This document shows positions 31,680-39,465 of a stretch of DNA of 48,893 nucleotides, piece by piece. This DNA is from Pseudomonas sp. ATCC PTA-122608. Lineage in GTDB: Bacteria; Pseudomonadota; Gammaproteobacteria; Pseudomonadales; Pseudomonadaceae. The notes below the pieces were generated by a model. The model was not told the DNA's origin. It did not search any database and saw only the letters and a list, made by a program, of their open reading frames with translations. Location: contig NZ_LPNO01000013.1 in NCBI RefSeq assembly GCF_001952855.1, positions 1 through 48,893 of the forward strand, given 5' to 3'. The position numbers and the translations under genes were made by a program. Positions within the stretch are counted from its first letter, which is position 1; every line of letters starts with the position of its first letter.

Positions 31680-32115
31680 ATATTTAACCGGTTAGTTCAG
31701 GGGAGCGGTTTTTGGAATTGGCCGCAAGATGCATGTTAGGACAAGGCTTGCTGCCAAATGTTCAACCTGAATTGCAAAGAGGCCGCATCATGCCTCAGAT
31801 TTGCCAGTTCCTTGGCGTCAATTCTGTGACAAATATTGAACCGGCTACCGGCTTTATGCCAGTACTCATTTCAAAATTTGCGGACTGGTTGGAAAACTTT
31901 TCCACGGACGCACCCAAAAGGGTGTTGAGGCCGCAGGCCCTGGGCGCAAAAGGCTTTTCGGGCGCACATCCTATAGCAATATGGCCTTTTGCCCTTAACT
32001 TTAAGATTAGTGGCAAATTGCCAATTTACGAGGGCGGAGCGACATATGGTCAGTTGTTCGGACGGGTGAGCCTGAGGGTGGCTGCTATTTGCAAGAGGAC
32101 GACGAGCGGAGGGAT
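31680..32115. other. Long upstream region of amrZ
   Basis: No gene is credible in this 436-base stretch; an open frame on the plus strand (31712-32398) has no matching codon pattern and runs across the minus-strand small gene. It holds several inverted repeats, including CACCC-AAAA-GGGTG (31910-31923) and TGGCAAATTGCCA (32011-32023), and a GGGCGCA direct repeat pair around 31945-31970. This looks like a regulated promoter/leader. Confidence 0.5.
32011..32023. promoter_or_regulatory. 13-bp palindrome TGGCAAATTGCCA upstream of amrZ
   Basis: Perfect 6-bp half-sites (TGGCAA / TTGCCA) flank one central base. The TGGCA half-site is reminiscent of AmrZ operators, and AmrZ represses its own gene in P. 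aeruginosa, but it lies 330 bases from the amrZ start. Confidence 0.35.
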
Positions 32116-32295
32116 TCAGCGCAATACAGGGTCGAATTTGATGCGGCGACCAATGATGATTGCCAGTACCCACAGGCTGCCAAACACGCCGGCGGCCACG
32201 AATGAGACGGTCTGTACACCTTGCGACAATACGTTCAAGCCGAGGCCGGCTGCGGCCAGGGCCAGGGTTAGAAACAACCAGGCGGACTTGGTCAT
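32116..32295 (-). CDS. 59-residue membrane protein
   Basis: A small protein: it starts MTKSAWLFLTLALAAAGLGL, has two hydrophobic segments (about 5-22 and 30-48, the second containing FGSLWVLAIIIG) and ends GRRIKFDPVLR. A good ribosome binding site (GGAG, eight bases upstream of ATG 32295) and the two-helix pattern support expression. It probably sits in the inner membrane with a positive C-terminal tail. I do not recognise a family. It lies just downstream of the small gene at 32316 and may share its transcript. Confidence 0.7.
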   Translation of the reverse strand: MTKSAWLFLTLALAAAGLGLNVLSQGVQTVSFVAAGVFGSLWVLAIIIGRRIKFDPVLR

Positions 32296-32315
32296 GGAAT
32301 ACTCCGGTAAGCGGT

Positions 32316-32543
32316 TCAGAAAACCCAGTGTTCAGTCGAAGGGGCGGCCTGAGTGCCCTGGGTCAGTTGCAGCGGTGATTGCATGTGCGGCTTCATGACT
32401 GCCAGCTGCGGGCGCTGCTGGAGGTGATGGGGAATCGCCTGGCTGACCTGCGCGGCATCATCAGCGGTTGTAGATTGAAAATGGAACATCACCAGCGCAG
32501 CCAGAGCAACGGTATTGAGGGCTAGTAGAATTGCGCTGTTCAT
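32316..32543 (-). CDS. 75-residue single-pass membrane protein
   Basis: It starts MNSAILLALNTVALAALVMF, a single N-terminal membrane anchor, followed by a Gln/His/Pro-rich tail (QAIPHHLQQRPQLAV) that would lie in the periplasm. The ATG at 32543 has GGAG nine bases upstream; the nearby ATG at 32549 is too close to it. The 20-base gap to the next small gene suggests an operon. No known family is recognised. Confidence 0.6.
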   Translation of the reverse strand: MNSAILLALNTVALAALVMFHFQSTTADDAAQVSQAIPHHLQQRPQLAVMKPHMQSPLQLTQGTQAAPSTEHWVF

Positions 32544-32624
32544 GGGCATGTTCTCCGCAGATGGCTGGGCCGGACTGTATTTGTAGGATAAAGGATTGCA
32601 GGCGCCGTGCCAGTCTTTATTTGA

Positions 32625-32700
32625 TAATAAATTCTTTAAAATCAAATAGTTATATATGTCCTATGTTGTCGTGATGTTGCAATTTGCAATGATGGCATTT
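32625..32700. other. AT-rich stretch upstream of the small membrane-protein genes
   Basis: About 75 bases are strikingly AT-rich for this genome (for example TTTGATAATAAATTC and ATAGTTATATATG). It is the likely promoter zone of the two small minus-strand genes and a possible target for MvaT-type nucleoid proteins. Confidence 0.4.
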
Positions 32701-32807
32701 TGGGGTAATGCATTTTGCACGACGGTTGCGAATTGCCCGCAATCATTGCCTGGAATGAGCCTTGGTGCTGCGGGCATAGGCCTACACTCAAAAAGCCCAC
32801 GGACGAC

Positions 32808-32836
32808 ATGACAAAATTGACCTGCGCCGTTAACAT
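32808..32836 (+). promoter_or_regulatory. Candidate tRNA-Arg(CCT) promoter
   Basis: ATGACA (32808-32813), 17-bp spacer, TAACAT (32831-32836), about 45 bases before the tRNA. Confidence 0.45.
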
Positions 32837-32880
32837 GCACGCCGTCCGTCGCCGTGCTCTTGGCCGGCTGGCTGTCATTT

Positions 32881-32957
32881 GTCCCAGTAGCTCAATTGGA
32901 TAGAGCATCCCCCTCCTAAGGGGAAGGTTGGCCGTTCGAACCGGCCCTGGGACACCA
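32881..32957 (+). tRNA. tRNA-Arg (CCT)
   Basis: A 77-base tRNA with acceptor stem GTCCCAG / CTGGGAC, anticodon loop CTCCTAA (CCT, reads AGG) and encoded CCA. It stands alone. Confidence 0.95.
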
Positions 32958-33298
32958 CATAATCGTTCCTGCCCAAGCGGCCCGAACTTCAGAAAGCCCC
33001 GATCAGATTTATCTGGCGGGGCTTTTTTGTGCCTGGGCCCTGTGGTCTCCAGTCTTTTCAAACACCAACCGAACCTTGCCCGCGTTTGAGGTTCACACGG
33101 GAGGCAAGGGCGAGGCGGCGCAAGTATTCGTCGGCATCGTGTACCTCGCAGGTCACTGTCGAGCGTCTGACACGTAGCCAATTGGCATGAGCAAAATATT
33201 CCCCGGCAACCGCGTATTTTGGCTGTCCGGACCCGACGACCCGGGACTATCATTCCGATAGCCCTGAACCCCATTGCAAGGAGCCGCTCGGAACGCCG
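32958..33298. other. Intergenic region between tRNA-Arg(CCT) and the MFS gene
   Basis: Apart from the tRNA terminator (32993-33028) I see no gene with a start codon. A start-less minus-strand open frame at about 33057-33245 is discussed among the rejected items. Confidence 0.5.
32993..33028 (+). terminator. Terminator of tRNA-Arg(CCT)
   Basis: Outer stem AAAGCCCC / GGGGCTTT and inner stem CAGAT / ATCTG, followed by six T residues. Confidence 0.88.
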
Positions 33299-34681
33299 AT
33301 GCGCCAGATCTGGAAACCTTTTCGAGCCCTTTATTTTGCTTCCCTGATGATGCTGATCGGCTCCGGCCTGCTCAGTACTTACCTGGCCTTGCGCCTGGCG
33401 GCAGATCACGTCGACAGCCTGTGGGTGGGTGCGTTGATGGCCGCCAACTATTTTGGCCTGGTATTGGGGGGCAAGATCGGTCACCGCCTGATTGGCCGCG
33501 TCGGGCATATCCGGGCCTACGCCACCTGTGCCGGGATCGTCGGTGCGGCGGTGTTGGGCCACGGGCTGATCAACTGGCTGCCAGCCTGGATTGTGCTGCG
33601 GATGATTGTCGGCTTGGGCATGATGTGCCAGTACATGGTCATCGAGAGCTGGCTTAACGAGCAGGCTGAAGCCAAGCAGCGCGGTGCGGTGTTCAGCGGC
33701 TATATGATTGCTTCGTACCTCGGCCTGGTGCTGGGCCAACTGATCCTTGTGATGCACCCTGAGTTGGGCCTTGAGTTGCTGATGCTGGTCGCGCTGTGTT
33801 TTGCGCTGTGCCTGGTGCCAGTGGCCATGACTCGCCGTATTCACCCGGCACCGCTGCATCCTGCGCCGATGGAACCGCGCTTCTTTATCAAGCGGGTGCC
33901 GCAATCCCTCAGTACGGTGTTGGGCGCCGGGCTGATCGTGGGTTCGTTCTACGGTTTGGCGCCGCTTTACGCGTCCCAGCAGGGGCTGACCACCGAGCAG
34001 GTCGGTCTGTTCATGGGTAGCTGTATTTTCGCCGGGCTGCTGGTGCAGTGGCCGTTGGGCTGGTTGTCCGATCGATATGACCGCGCGCTGTTGATTCGCT
34101 GCTTTGCCTTGTGCCTGGCGGTGGCCGCGTTGCCGTTGGCGATCATGACCCAGGTGCCGTTGGAAGTGCTGTTTGTTGCGGGCTTTCTCTGTTCCCTGGT
34201 GCAGTTCTGCCTGTACCCGCTGGCCGTGGCGTTTTCCAACGACCACGTCGAGGGCGATCGCCGGGTGTCGCTCACGGCGATGTTGCTGGTGACCTACGGT
34301 GTCGGTGCCAGTATCGGGCCGTTGTTGGCCGGTGTGGTGATGAAGCTGTTCGGCAGCCACATGCTGTATGCGTTTTTCAGCCTGTGTGCGTTGATCCTGG
34401 TTTGGCGCATTCGGCCCAAGGCAGTCACCAACCTGCATCAGGTGGACGATGCACCGCTGCATCACGTAGCGATGCCCGACAGCATGTCCAGCTCGCCGCT
34501 GGTGGCGTGCCTCGACCCGCGTGTGGATGAGCAGGTGGTGCAGGACCAGATGCAGACTGCCGTTCCAGACCCTGAGCCTGAAGTCGATCCTGAGGTGGAG
34601 GAGCCATCACCGGTTACCGAGCCCCCGGAGCATCCGGACCCGGATGATCACCCCCACGACCTGAGCAGGGCGCGTCCCTGA
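33299..34681 (+). CDS. MFS transporter with acidic proline-rich C-terminal tail
   Basis: A 460-residue major facilitator protein, similar in layout to the YcaD group. About 12 membrane helices span residues 10-385, with the MFS loop motif GGKIGHRLIGRVGH between helices 2 and 3 and GWLSDRYDRALLIR between helices 8 and 9. The last ~65 residues are cytoplasmic, rich in Pro, Glu and Asp (DPEPEVDPEVEEPSPV), and not part of the MFS core. The nearest strong ribosome binding site AAGGAG is about 15 bases upstream, rather far. The substrate is unknown. It has its own terminator. Confidence 0.88.
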   Translation: MRQIWKPFRALYFASLMMLIGSGLLSTYLALRLAADHVDSLWVGALMAANYFGLVLGGKIGHRLIGRVGHIRAYATCAGIVGAAVLGHGLINWLPAWIVLRMIVGLGMMCQYMVIESWLNEQAEAKQRGAVFSGYMIASYLGLVLGQLILVMHPELGLELLMLVALCFALCLVPVAMTRRIHPAPLHPAPMEPRFFIKRVPQSLSTVLGAGLIVGSFYGLAPLYASQQGLTTEQVGLFMGSCIFAGLLVQWPLGWLSDRYDRALLIRCFALCLAVAALPLAIMTQVPLEVLFVAGFLCSLVQFCLYPLAVAFSNDHVEGDRRVSLTAMLLVTYGVGASIGPLLAGVVMKLFGSHMLYAFFSLCALILVWRIRPKAVTNLHQVDDAPLHHVAMPDSMSSSPLVACLDPRVDEQVVQDQMQTAVPDPEPEVDPEVEEPSPVTEPPEHPDPDDHPHDLSRARP

Positions 34682-34690
34682 AAACAAAAA

Positions 34691-34724
34691 CGGGCAGTTC
34701 CCTTGAGGAACTGCCCGCTTTTTT
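34691..34724. terminator. Bidirectional terminator between the MFS gene and ycgR
   Basis: A 10-bp stem (GGGCAGTTCC / GGAACTGCCC) is flanked by A-rich and T-rich runs, so it can serve both converging genes. Confidence 0.9.
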
Positions 34725-34741
34725 ATCGCGACCTTTAGTGT

Positions 34742-35491
34742 TTAAAGATCATCGTCCTTGTCGAAGCGGCGCGCTTCACGCTGCAGTTGGTACACAAACC
34801 GCTCGACCTGACGCTGCACCAGCCCGCTCATGTTGTGAAAGCGTACGCCAGCGAAGGTGGTGTTGATCCTTTCTTCGAAGTGCAGGTAACGCAGTTCCAC
34901 CGAGGTGGTCATGCTGCCAAAGGGCAGGGCGGCGATGAAGCGGTCGTAGACTTGGCCCAGTTGCAGGCGTTCGGAGATGTCCCCTTCGAACCGCAATTTG
35001 CAGCCAGTGGCGGAAATATCCAGCAACTTGCCGCTGATAGGGGCCTTGAGTTTGTCGCCACCCAGTTCCACGCCGACCAGTTGCGCCAGCTTCAGGGCGG
35101 CGCGGAAGGCATTGCGACGCTGATGGTAAATTACTTCGTCGGGCATGCTGCCGCGGTAAATGCGGTGGCCGCCAGCTTCGTCGGTGGTCAGGGTGCCGTT
35201 GCTTTCCCAGGCCACCCGCACGCCATCGTGAAAACCTTCGATACGGAAAGCTTCGCCATTCTCAAGGTAGCGTTCGCCGTCCCGCGGGATCATTTCGTCG
35301 AGGGCCAGCGTCTGGCTGTCCCGGTCGATTTCCACCAGGTAGCTTTGAAAGCGCTGGTTGCGTTCGTGGAAGGTGATGATCAGCGGATCATGGCTCTCTT
35401 GCAGCATCCGCAAGGTGCCAGCGATTTCCAGCGGCGTGGTGAGTACCTTGGGTGGCTGCGGAGCATCTTCCGCGTTAGGGGCGTTGAACAC
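34742..35491 (-). CDS. ycgR: Flagellar brake protein YcgR/FlgZ (PilZ, c-di-GMP receptor)
   Basis: A 249-residue protein with an N-terminal YcgR domain ([21 protein letters not shown]) and a C-terminal PilZ domain. The c-di-GMP motifs are both present: RRNAFR (RxxxR, about residue 125) and DISATG (D/NxSxxG, about 162). When bound to c-di-GMP it slows the flagellar motor. I prefer the GTG start at 35491 (GGAAG five bases upstream, giving [15 protein letters not shown]) over an upstream ATG. It is the last gene of a minus-strand motility group after flgN, as in other pseudomonads, where it is called flgZ. Confidence 0.9.
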   Translation of the reverse strand: MFNAPNAEDAPQPPKVLTTPLEIAGTLRMLQESHDPLIITFHERNQRFQSYLVEIDRDSQTLALDEMIPRDGERYLENGEAFRIEGFHDGVRVAWESNGTLTTDEAGGHRIYRGSMPDEVIYHQRRNAFRAALKLAQLVGVELGGDKLKAPISGKLLDISATGCKLRFEGDISERLQLGQVYDRFIAALPFGSMTTSVELRYLHFEERINTTFAGVRFHNMSGLVQRQVERFVYQLQREARRFDKDDDL

Positions 35492-35586
35492 GGTTCTTCC
35501 ATCTCCAGACAAAATACGACTACACGCAAGTGCTTTCATTTTGCCAGCATGTGACACGCCTTGGATAGGGCGCGCTTAAGCTGGTT

Positions 35587-36054
35587 TCAGGCTTGGCTGC
35601 GGGTGCTTGGCTTGGCCAGGCGTGAGGTAGAGCCTTGAGCGTTGTAGAGGGCCGGAGGCTCGCCGCCGTGGAGGATACGCAACTGATTGGCGGTGGTGGC
35701 TTGCTGAAGCTGGATAGCCTGGCCGTTGAGAATGTTGGTTTCCTGGCACAGGGTCAGCAACTGGTTGAGTTCTTTGCTTTGGGCCAGCAACTGGTCGCCC
35801 ACCGTGGAGTGGCTGGCGAGTTGCTCCAGGCCCTTGTGGTCGGCCGAGAGGCCCAGGCTGAGGAGAATCTGGCTGCGCTTCTTGCCGTGCTGTTCCAGCA
35901 GGACGATCAGCGACTGCTTGCGCGCCAGGATTTCTTCCAGCATGCGCATGTCCCGGCCGAACAGGGCCAGGGACTCTTCCCGAAGTAGCTCCAGCAACTG
36001 CTGTGCAGGAGGCAGGTCTTCAATGATCAGTTGTAGCAAGTTTTCGTCGTGCAT
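35587..36054 (-). CDS. flgN: Flagellar export chaperone FlgN
   Basis: A 155-residue helical protein (MHDENLLQLIIEDLPPAQQL; LLREESLALFGRDMRMLEE) typical of FlgN, which escorts hook-filament junction proteins FlgK and FlgL to the export gate. Residues about 1-120 are coiled-coil; the tail is Ser/Gln-rich. It lies 48 bases after flgM and probably shares its sigma-28 transcript. Confidence 0.9.
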   Translation of the reverse strand: MHDENLLQLIIEDLPPAQQLLELLREESLALFGRDMRMLEEILARKQSLIVLLEQHGKKRSQILLSLGLSADHKGLEQLASHSTVGDQLLAQSKELNQLLTLCQETNILNGQAIQLQQATTANQLRILHGGEPPALYNAQGSTSRLAKPSTRSQA

Positions 36055-36102
36055 GGCTGGCCTTGGGGTTTAAGCGTCCAAAAGCCTGGCGCAGGCCTTT
36101 GC

Positions 36103-36426
36103 CTAGCGCTCGGCTTCGAAGTTAAGCAGCTTGCTGGCTACACGGTTGCTGTCGACCTTATAGCTGCCATCCGCAATCGCCTGCTTCAATTCGGCCACGC
36201 GGGCTTTGTTGACAACCGGTTGATCGCTCAGCGAGTCAGTGACCTTCTGCAACTGTTGAGCCTCATTGCTCAGGTGTACCGATTCCCCGCTTTGGCTGGC
36301 ACCGGCCTGTTCTGTCTTGGCAGGCAGAGGCTGGGACTTGGCTTCAACGCTGTCTTTGGCACCGTTGGTGCGCGAAGATCCGGGCGTTGGCAGGGCGTTA
36401 TTCAAACGACTGAAATCGATGACCAT
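36103..36426 (-). CDS. flgM: Anti-sigma-28 factor FlgM
   Basis: A 107-residue protein. The start [20 protein letters not shown] and the C-terminal FliA-binding part ([18 protein letters not shown]) are typical of FlgM. It holds FliA inactive until the hook is complete and FlgM is exported. The ATG at 36426 is 30 bases downstream of the start predicted from a sigma-28 promoter, which gives the known negative feedback. An upstream in-frame ATG at 36483 would lie before that start. Confidence 0.92.
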   Translation of the reverse strand: MVIDFSRLNNALPTPGSSRTNGAKDSVEAKSQPLPAKTEQAGASQSGESVHLSNEAQQLQKVTDSLSDQPVVNKARVAELKQAIADGSYKVDSNRVASKLLNFEAER

Positions 36427-36462
36427 GTTAAAAAACCTCTGGGTATTTGGACGCTTGCCATG

Positions 36463-36489
36463 TTTTCGGCCATACCCGGACAAACTTTA
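36463..36489 (-). promoter_or_regulatory. Sigma-28 (FliA) promoter of flgM
   Basis: On the minus strand TAAAGTTT (36482-36489), an 11-base spacer and GCCGAAAA (36463-36470) match the FliA consensus with one mismatch. Confidence 0.85.
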
Positions 36490-36567
36490 GGCTCGATTGA
36501 CAATAAACCTATACGCGATACCGCTTTGCGCACAGTGTAGGAAAAGCCGGCGTCCGATGCCAGTGAT

Positions 36568-37332
36568 CTATAAAGCTACCTCAACTTGCCCCGGTGCCGT
36601 CACCCGGGCCTTGATCACGCGGTTGGAGTTGAGGTTCTTCACGCGAATCTGCTCACTCATACCGCCATTGGACAGGGCTTCCCCCGGCATTTTTACATTC
36701 AGGCCGCCGCTGCTGGCGGAGATCACCACCTGGTCACCTTTGCGCACCACTTCGGCCTGCTCAAGATGAACCAGGGTAATCACTTGGTCGGCAACCATTG
36801 GTCGGGTAAGTTTTTGCCCGAGCGCCTGGTCCAGGGACGTGAGGTAGCCCTGATTGATCTGGCTGATGTCCCGTTCGCGCATCGCAACGTCCTCATAACC
36901 AATGATTCCGGTGCGTTTCAGCGGGCGGGTCACCACCACGACGTCGCGAAATAATTTGACCTGGGCCGGTACAAACACCGTCCAGGGCGAGGCGCCTTCG
37001 CAGCGCACCTTCACGGTCACGCGCCCGATGGGTTGGGCGGGGCTCTCCAGGGAGGCTGTCAATTCCTTGTCGCACATGGGCATGCGCAGGCGCGGATCCA
37101 ACTGGTTGACCTGGATTTCATAGCGGCCCGGTGTCTGCGTCGTCGCCAGATAATCTTCTACAGTGAACTCAAGAAAGCCTTGAGTGACGCCGATAAGTAG
37201 ATCAGGCAAGGTGACGTTATCGGCGCGGGCCGGCTGGCCCATAGCCAAGGCAAGCAACGCCATCGAGGCGCAGAGCAATCTGCGGTACTGTGGGGATCGG
37301 GGGCGTCGGGAAACTGTCGTTTTGATGTCCAT
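36568..37332 (-). CDS. flgA: Flagellar P-ring chaperone FlgA
   Basis: A 254-residue periplasmic protein with an N-terminal signal sequence (about residues 18-37, LLCASMALLALAMGQPARA), an N-terminal domain and a C-terminal SAF-like domain (RPLKRTGIIGYEDVAMRERD; QVVISASSGGLNVKMPGEAL). It assists P-ring assembly by FlgI. The ATG at 37332 has no ribosome binding site, and the sigma-54 promoter just upstream would start transcription about two bases before it. Alternative internal starts also lack ribosome binding sites. flgM and flgN follow on the same strand. Confidence 0.9.
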   Translation of the reverse strand: MDIKTTVSRRPRSPQYRRLLCASMALLALAMGQPARADNVTLPDLLIGVTQGFLEFTVEDYLATTQTPGRYEIQVNQLDPRLRMPMCDKELTASLESPAQPIGRVTVKVRCEGASPWTVFVPAQVKLFRDVVVVTRPLKRTGIIGYEDVAMRERDISQINQGYLTSLDQALGQKLTRPMVADQVITLVHLEQAEVVRKGDQVVISASSGGLNVKMPGEALSNGGMSEQIRVKNLNSNRVIKARVTAPGQVEVAL

Positions 37333-37344
37333 GGCCAATAAAAA

Positions 37345-37360
37345 AGCAAAGCTCGTGCCG
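37345..37360 (-). promoter_or_regulatory. Sigma-54 promoter of flgA
   Basis: On the minus strand CGGCACGAGCTTTGCT fits the -24/-12 consensus (GG and GC 12 bases apart). The GC at -12 is 14 bases from the flgA ATG. Confidence 0.75.
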
Positions 37361-37369
37361 TTTAGTGTT

Positions 37370-37386
37370 GGGTACGCGTCGTACCC
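37370..37386. promoter_or_regulatory. Inverted repeat between flgA and cheV
   Basis: Perfect 7-bp arms GGGTACG / CGTACCC around CGT, in an 80-base divergent spacer. It may be an operator; no protein is assigned. Confidence 0.4.
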
Positions 37387-37412
37387 CTAAGTTTTAGCGT
37401 AGGAGTCTGGGC

Positions 37413-38345
37413 ATGGCCGGTGTAATGGATTCAGTAAACCAGCGCACACAGCTGGTGGGGCAGAATCGCCTGGAGTTGCTGCTGTTCCGTCTGGACGGCA
37501 AGCAGTTGTACGGGATTAACGTCTTCAAGGTTCGGGAAGTGCTGCAGTGTCCCAAGCTGACAATAATGCCCAAGTCCAGCCCGGTGGTTTGCGGTGTGGC
37601 CAACATTCGTGGCGCAACCATCCCGATTCTTGACCTGGCCATGGCCACCGGTTCGGCGGGGTTGCAGGACCGCGAGAGCCCGTTTGTGATCATCACCGAG
37701 TACAACACCAAGACCCAGGGTTTCCTGGTGCGCTCGGTGGAGCGCATCGTCAACATGAACTGGGAAGAGATCCATCCGCCGCCCAAGGGCACCGGTCGCG
37801 ATCACTACCTCACGGCGGTGACGCGGGTCGACAACCAGTTGGTGGAAATCATCGACGTGGAGAAAATCCTCGCCGAAGTGGCTCCGACCTCGGAGGCGAT
37901 TTCGGTCGGTGTGGTAGACGCGGAAACCGCGCACAAGGCGATCTCGCTGCGGGTGCTGACGGTGGATGACTCCTCGGTGGCGCGCAAACAGGTGTCCCGT
38001 TGCCTGCAGACGGTCGGCGTTGAAGTGGTGGCGCTCAATGACGGTCGCCAGGCCCTGGATTACCTGCGCAAGCTGGTGGACGAGGGCAAGAAGCCGGAAG
38101 AAGAATTCCTGATGATGATCTCCGACATCGAGATGCCGGAAATGGACGGCTACACCCTCACGGCCGAGATACGCAACGACCCACGCATGCAAAAATTACA
38201 TATCATCCTGCATACTTCGTTGTCGGGTGTATTCAATCAGGCGATGGTCAAGAAGGTCGGTGCCGATGACTTCCTGGCCAAATTCCGCCCTGATGACCTG
38301 GCATCCCGGGTAGTCGACCGGATCAAGGCAGCAGATCACGGCTAG
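37413..38345 (+). CDS. cheV: Chemotaxis coupling protein CheV
   Basis: A 310-residue protein: a CheW domain at about 20-165 (LELLLFRLDGKQLYGINVFKV) joined to a response-regulator receiver at about 180-305 (LRVLTVDDSSVARKQ) with phosphoacceptor Asp238 in MISDIEMPEMDG. It couples chemoreceptors to CheA. The start has TAGGAG eight bases upstream. It is divergent from flgA and followed by cheR. Confidence 0.94.
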   Translation: MAGVMDSVNQRTQLVGQNRLELLLFRLDGKQLYGINVFKVREVLQCPKLTIMPKSSPVVCGVANIRGATIPILDLAMATGSAGLQDRESPFVIITEYNTKTQGFLVRSVERIVNMNWEEIHPPPKGTGRDHYLTAVTRVDNQLVEIIDVEKILAEVAPTSEAISVGVVDAETAHKAISLRVLTVDDSSVARKQVSRCLQTVGVEVVALNDGRQALDYLRKLVDEGKKPEEEFLMMISDIEMPEMDGYTLTAEIRNDPRMQKLHIILHTSLSGVFNQAMVKKVGADDFLAKFRPDDLASRVVDRIKAADHG

Positions 38346-38388
38346 GGGCCTTTTCCCTGGCGGTCACACGATTTAAGAGGCGGTATCA

Positions 38389-39216
38389 TTGTCTACGGGT
38401 AATTTGGATTTCGAACAGTTCCGGGTCTTCCTGGAAAAAGCCTGTGGCATATTGCTCGGTGAAAACAAGCAGTACCTGGTATCCAGCCGTCTCAACAAAC
38501 TGATGGAGCAGCAGGGCATCAAGTCCCTCGGGGAGTTGGTGCAACGGATCCAGGGCCAGCCGCGCAGCGGGCTCAAGGAGATGGTGGTCGATGCCATGAC
38601 CACCAACGAAACCTTGTGGTTTCGCGATACCTATCCGTTTGAAGTGCTCAAGAACAAGGTGCTGCCTGAGGCGATCAAGGCCGCACCGGGCCAGCGCCTG
38701 CGCATCTGGTCGGCCGCCTGTTCGTCGGGGCAGGAACCGTATTCGATCTCGATGTCCATCGATGAGTTCGAGCGGACCAACATGGGCCAGTTGAAGGCCG
38801 GGGCGCAAATTGTGGCCACGGACTTGTCCGGCACCATGCTCACCAACTGCAAGACCGGCGAGTACGACAGCCTGGCACTGGGGCGCGGGTTGTCCCCGGA
38901 GCGCTTGCAGCGGTTCTTCGATCCCAAAGGCGCGGGGCGTTGGGCGGTCAAGGCGCCGATCAAGAGCCGGGTCGAGTTTCGCTCGTTCAACCTGCTGGAC
39001 AGCTACGCCAGCTTGGGCAAGTTCGACATGGTGTTCTGCCGCAATGTGTTGATCTACTTCTCGGCCGAGGTGAAGAAAGACATTCTGTTGCGCATCCACG
39101 GCACCCTCAAGCGCGGTGGTTATCTGTTCCTTGGCGCTTCCGAGGCGCTGAACGGTTTGCCGGATCATTACCAGATGGTGCAGTGCAGTCCTGGGATCAT
39201 TTACCAGGCCAAGTGA
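38389..39216 (+). CDS. cheR: Chemoreceptor methyltransferase CheR
   Basis: A 275-residue SAM-dependent methyltransferase. It has the N-terminal helical domain (MSTGNLDFEQFRVFLEKACG) and the SAM-binding motif WSAACSSGQEPYS, with DMVFCRNVLIYF near the end. It methylates glutamates on chemoreceptors. The start codon is TTG (38389), with AAGAGG eight bases upstream; no ATG fits the conserved N-terminus. It follows cheV by 43 bases and ends in a strong terminator before flgB. Confidence 0.93.
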   Translation: MSTGNLDFEQFRVFLEKACGILLGENKQYLVSSRLNKLMEQQGIKSLGELVQRIQGQPRSGLKEMVVDAMTTNETLWFRDTYPFEVLKNKVLPEAIKAAPGQRLRIWSAACSSGQEPYSISMSIDEFERTNMGQLKAGAQIVATDLSGTMLTNCKTGEYDSLALGRGLSPERLQRFFDPKGAGRWAVKAPIKSRVEFRSFNLLDSYASLGKFDMVFCRNVLIYFSAEVKKDILLRIHGTLKRGGYLFLGASEALNGLPDHYQMVQCSPGIIYQAK

Positions 39217-39243
39217 TGAATGCTTGAGCAAAAATGCTTGAAC

Positions 39244-39278
39244 AAAAAAGGGAGGCCTGCACAGGCCTCCCTTTTTTT
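39244..39278 (+). terminator. Terminator after cheR
   Basis: A long stem (AAAGGGAGGCCTG / CAGGCCTCCCTTT) with a 2-3 base loop and seven trailing T residues. Confidence 0.9.
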
Positions 39279-39294
39279 ATGGCCGCAAAGCGGC

Positions 39295-39360
39295 AAACCC
39301 TCATTGCCGCTTTACTGGCGTTTCGCGGAAACCCTTTGCCGCTTTTCTGGCATTGCCGCC
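39295..39360. repeat. Imperfect tandem repeat upstream of the flgB promoter
   Basis: Two adjacent units of 34 and 32 bases (39295-39328 and 39329-39360), each beginning AAACCCT and containing TTGCCGCTTT and CTGGC, lie 45-110 bases before the -24 element. This is where an enhancer-binding protein such as FleR would bind. Confidence 0.6.
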
Positions 39361-39403
39361 GGCAATTGCCCCGCAAGCCCTTGTAATACGGCCCTCAAAA
39401 GAA

Positions 39404-39420
39404 TTGGCATGCCGATTGCT
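39404..39420 (+). promoter_or_regulatory. Sigma-54 promoter of flgBCDE
   Basis: TTGGCATGCCGATTGCT fits the RpoN consensus with GG at -24 and GC at -12 (12 bases apart). It is 46 bases before the flgB ATG. Confidence 0.9.
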
Positions 39421-39465
39421 ATAACCCTGTTACGAAAAGCAGGTCAGCCCCTAAAGGTTTCCGCC

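Noticed and set aside
31712..32398. A 228-codon plus-strand open frame between amrZ and tRNA-Arg
   Set aside because: It covers the well-supported 59-residue minus-strand gene, and its composition lacks structure.
32881..32957. tRNA-Arg(CCT) as an attachment site of an integrative element
   Set aside because: No integrase and no repeat of the tRNA 3' end is visible nearby; the flanking genes look like core genome.
33057..33245. Minus-strand open frame of about 60 codons (…EYFAHANWLRVRRSTV…)
   Set aside because: It has no ATG or GTG start with a ribosome binding site. It could be a gene remnant, but I cannot support it as a feature.
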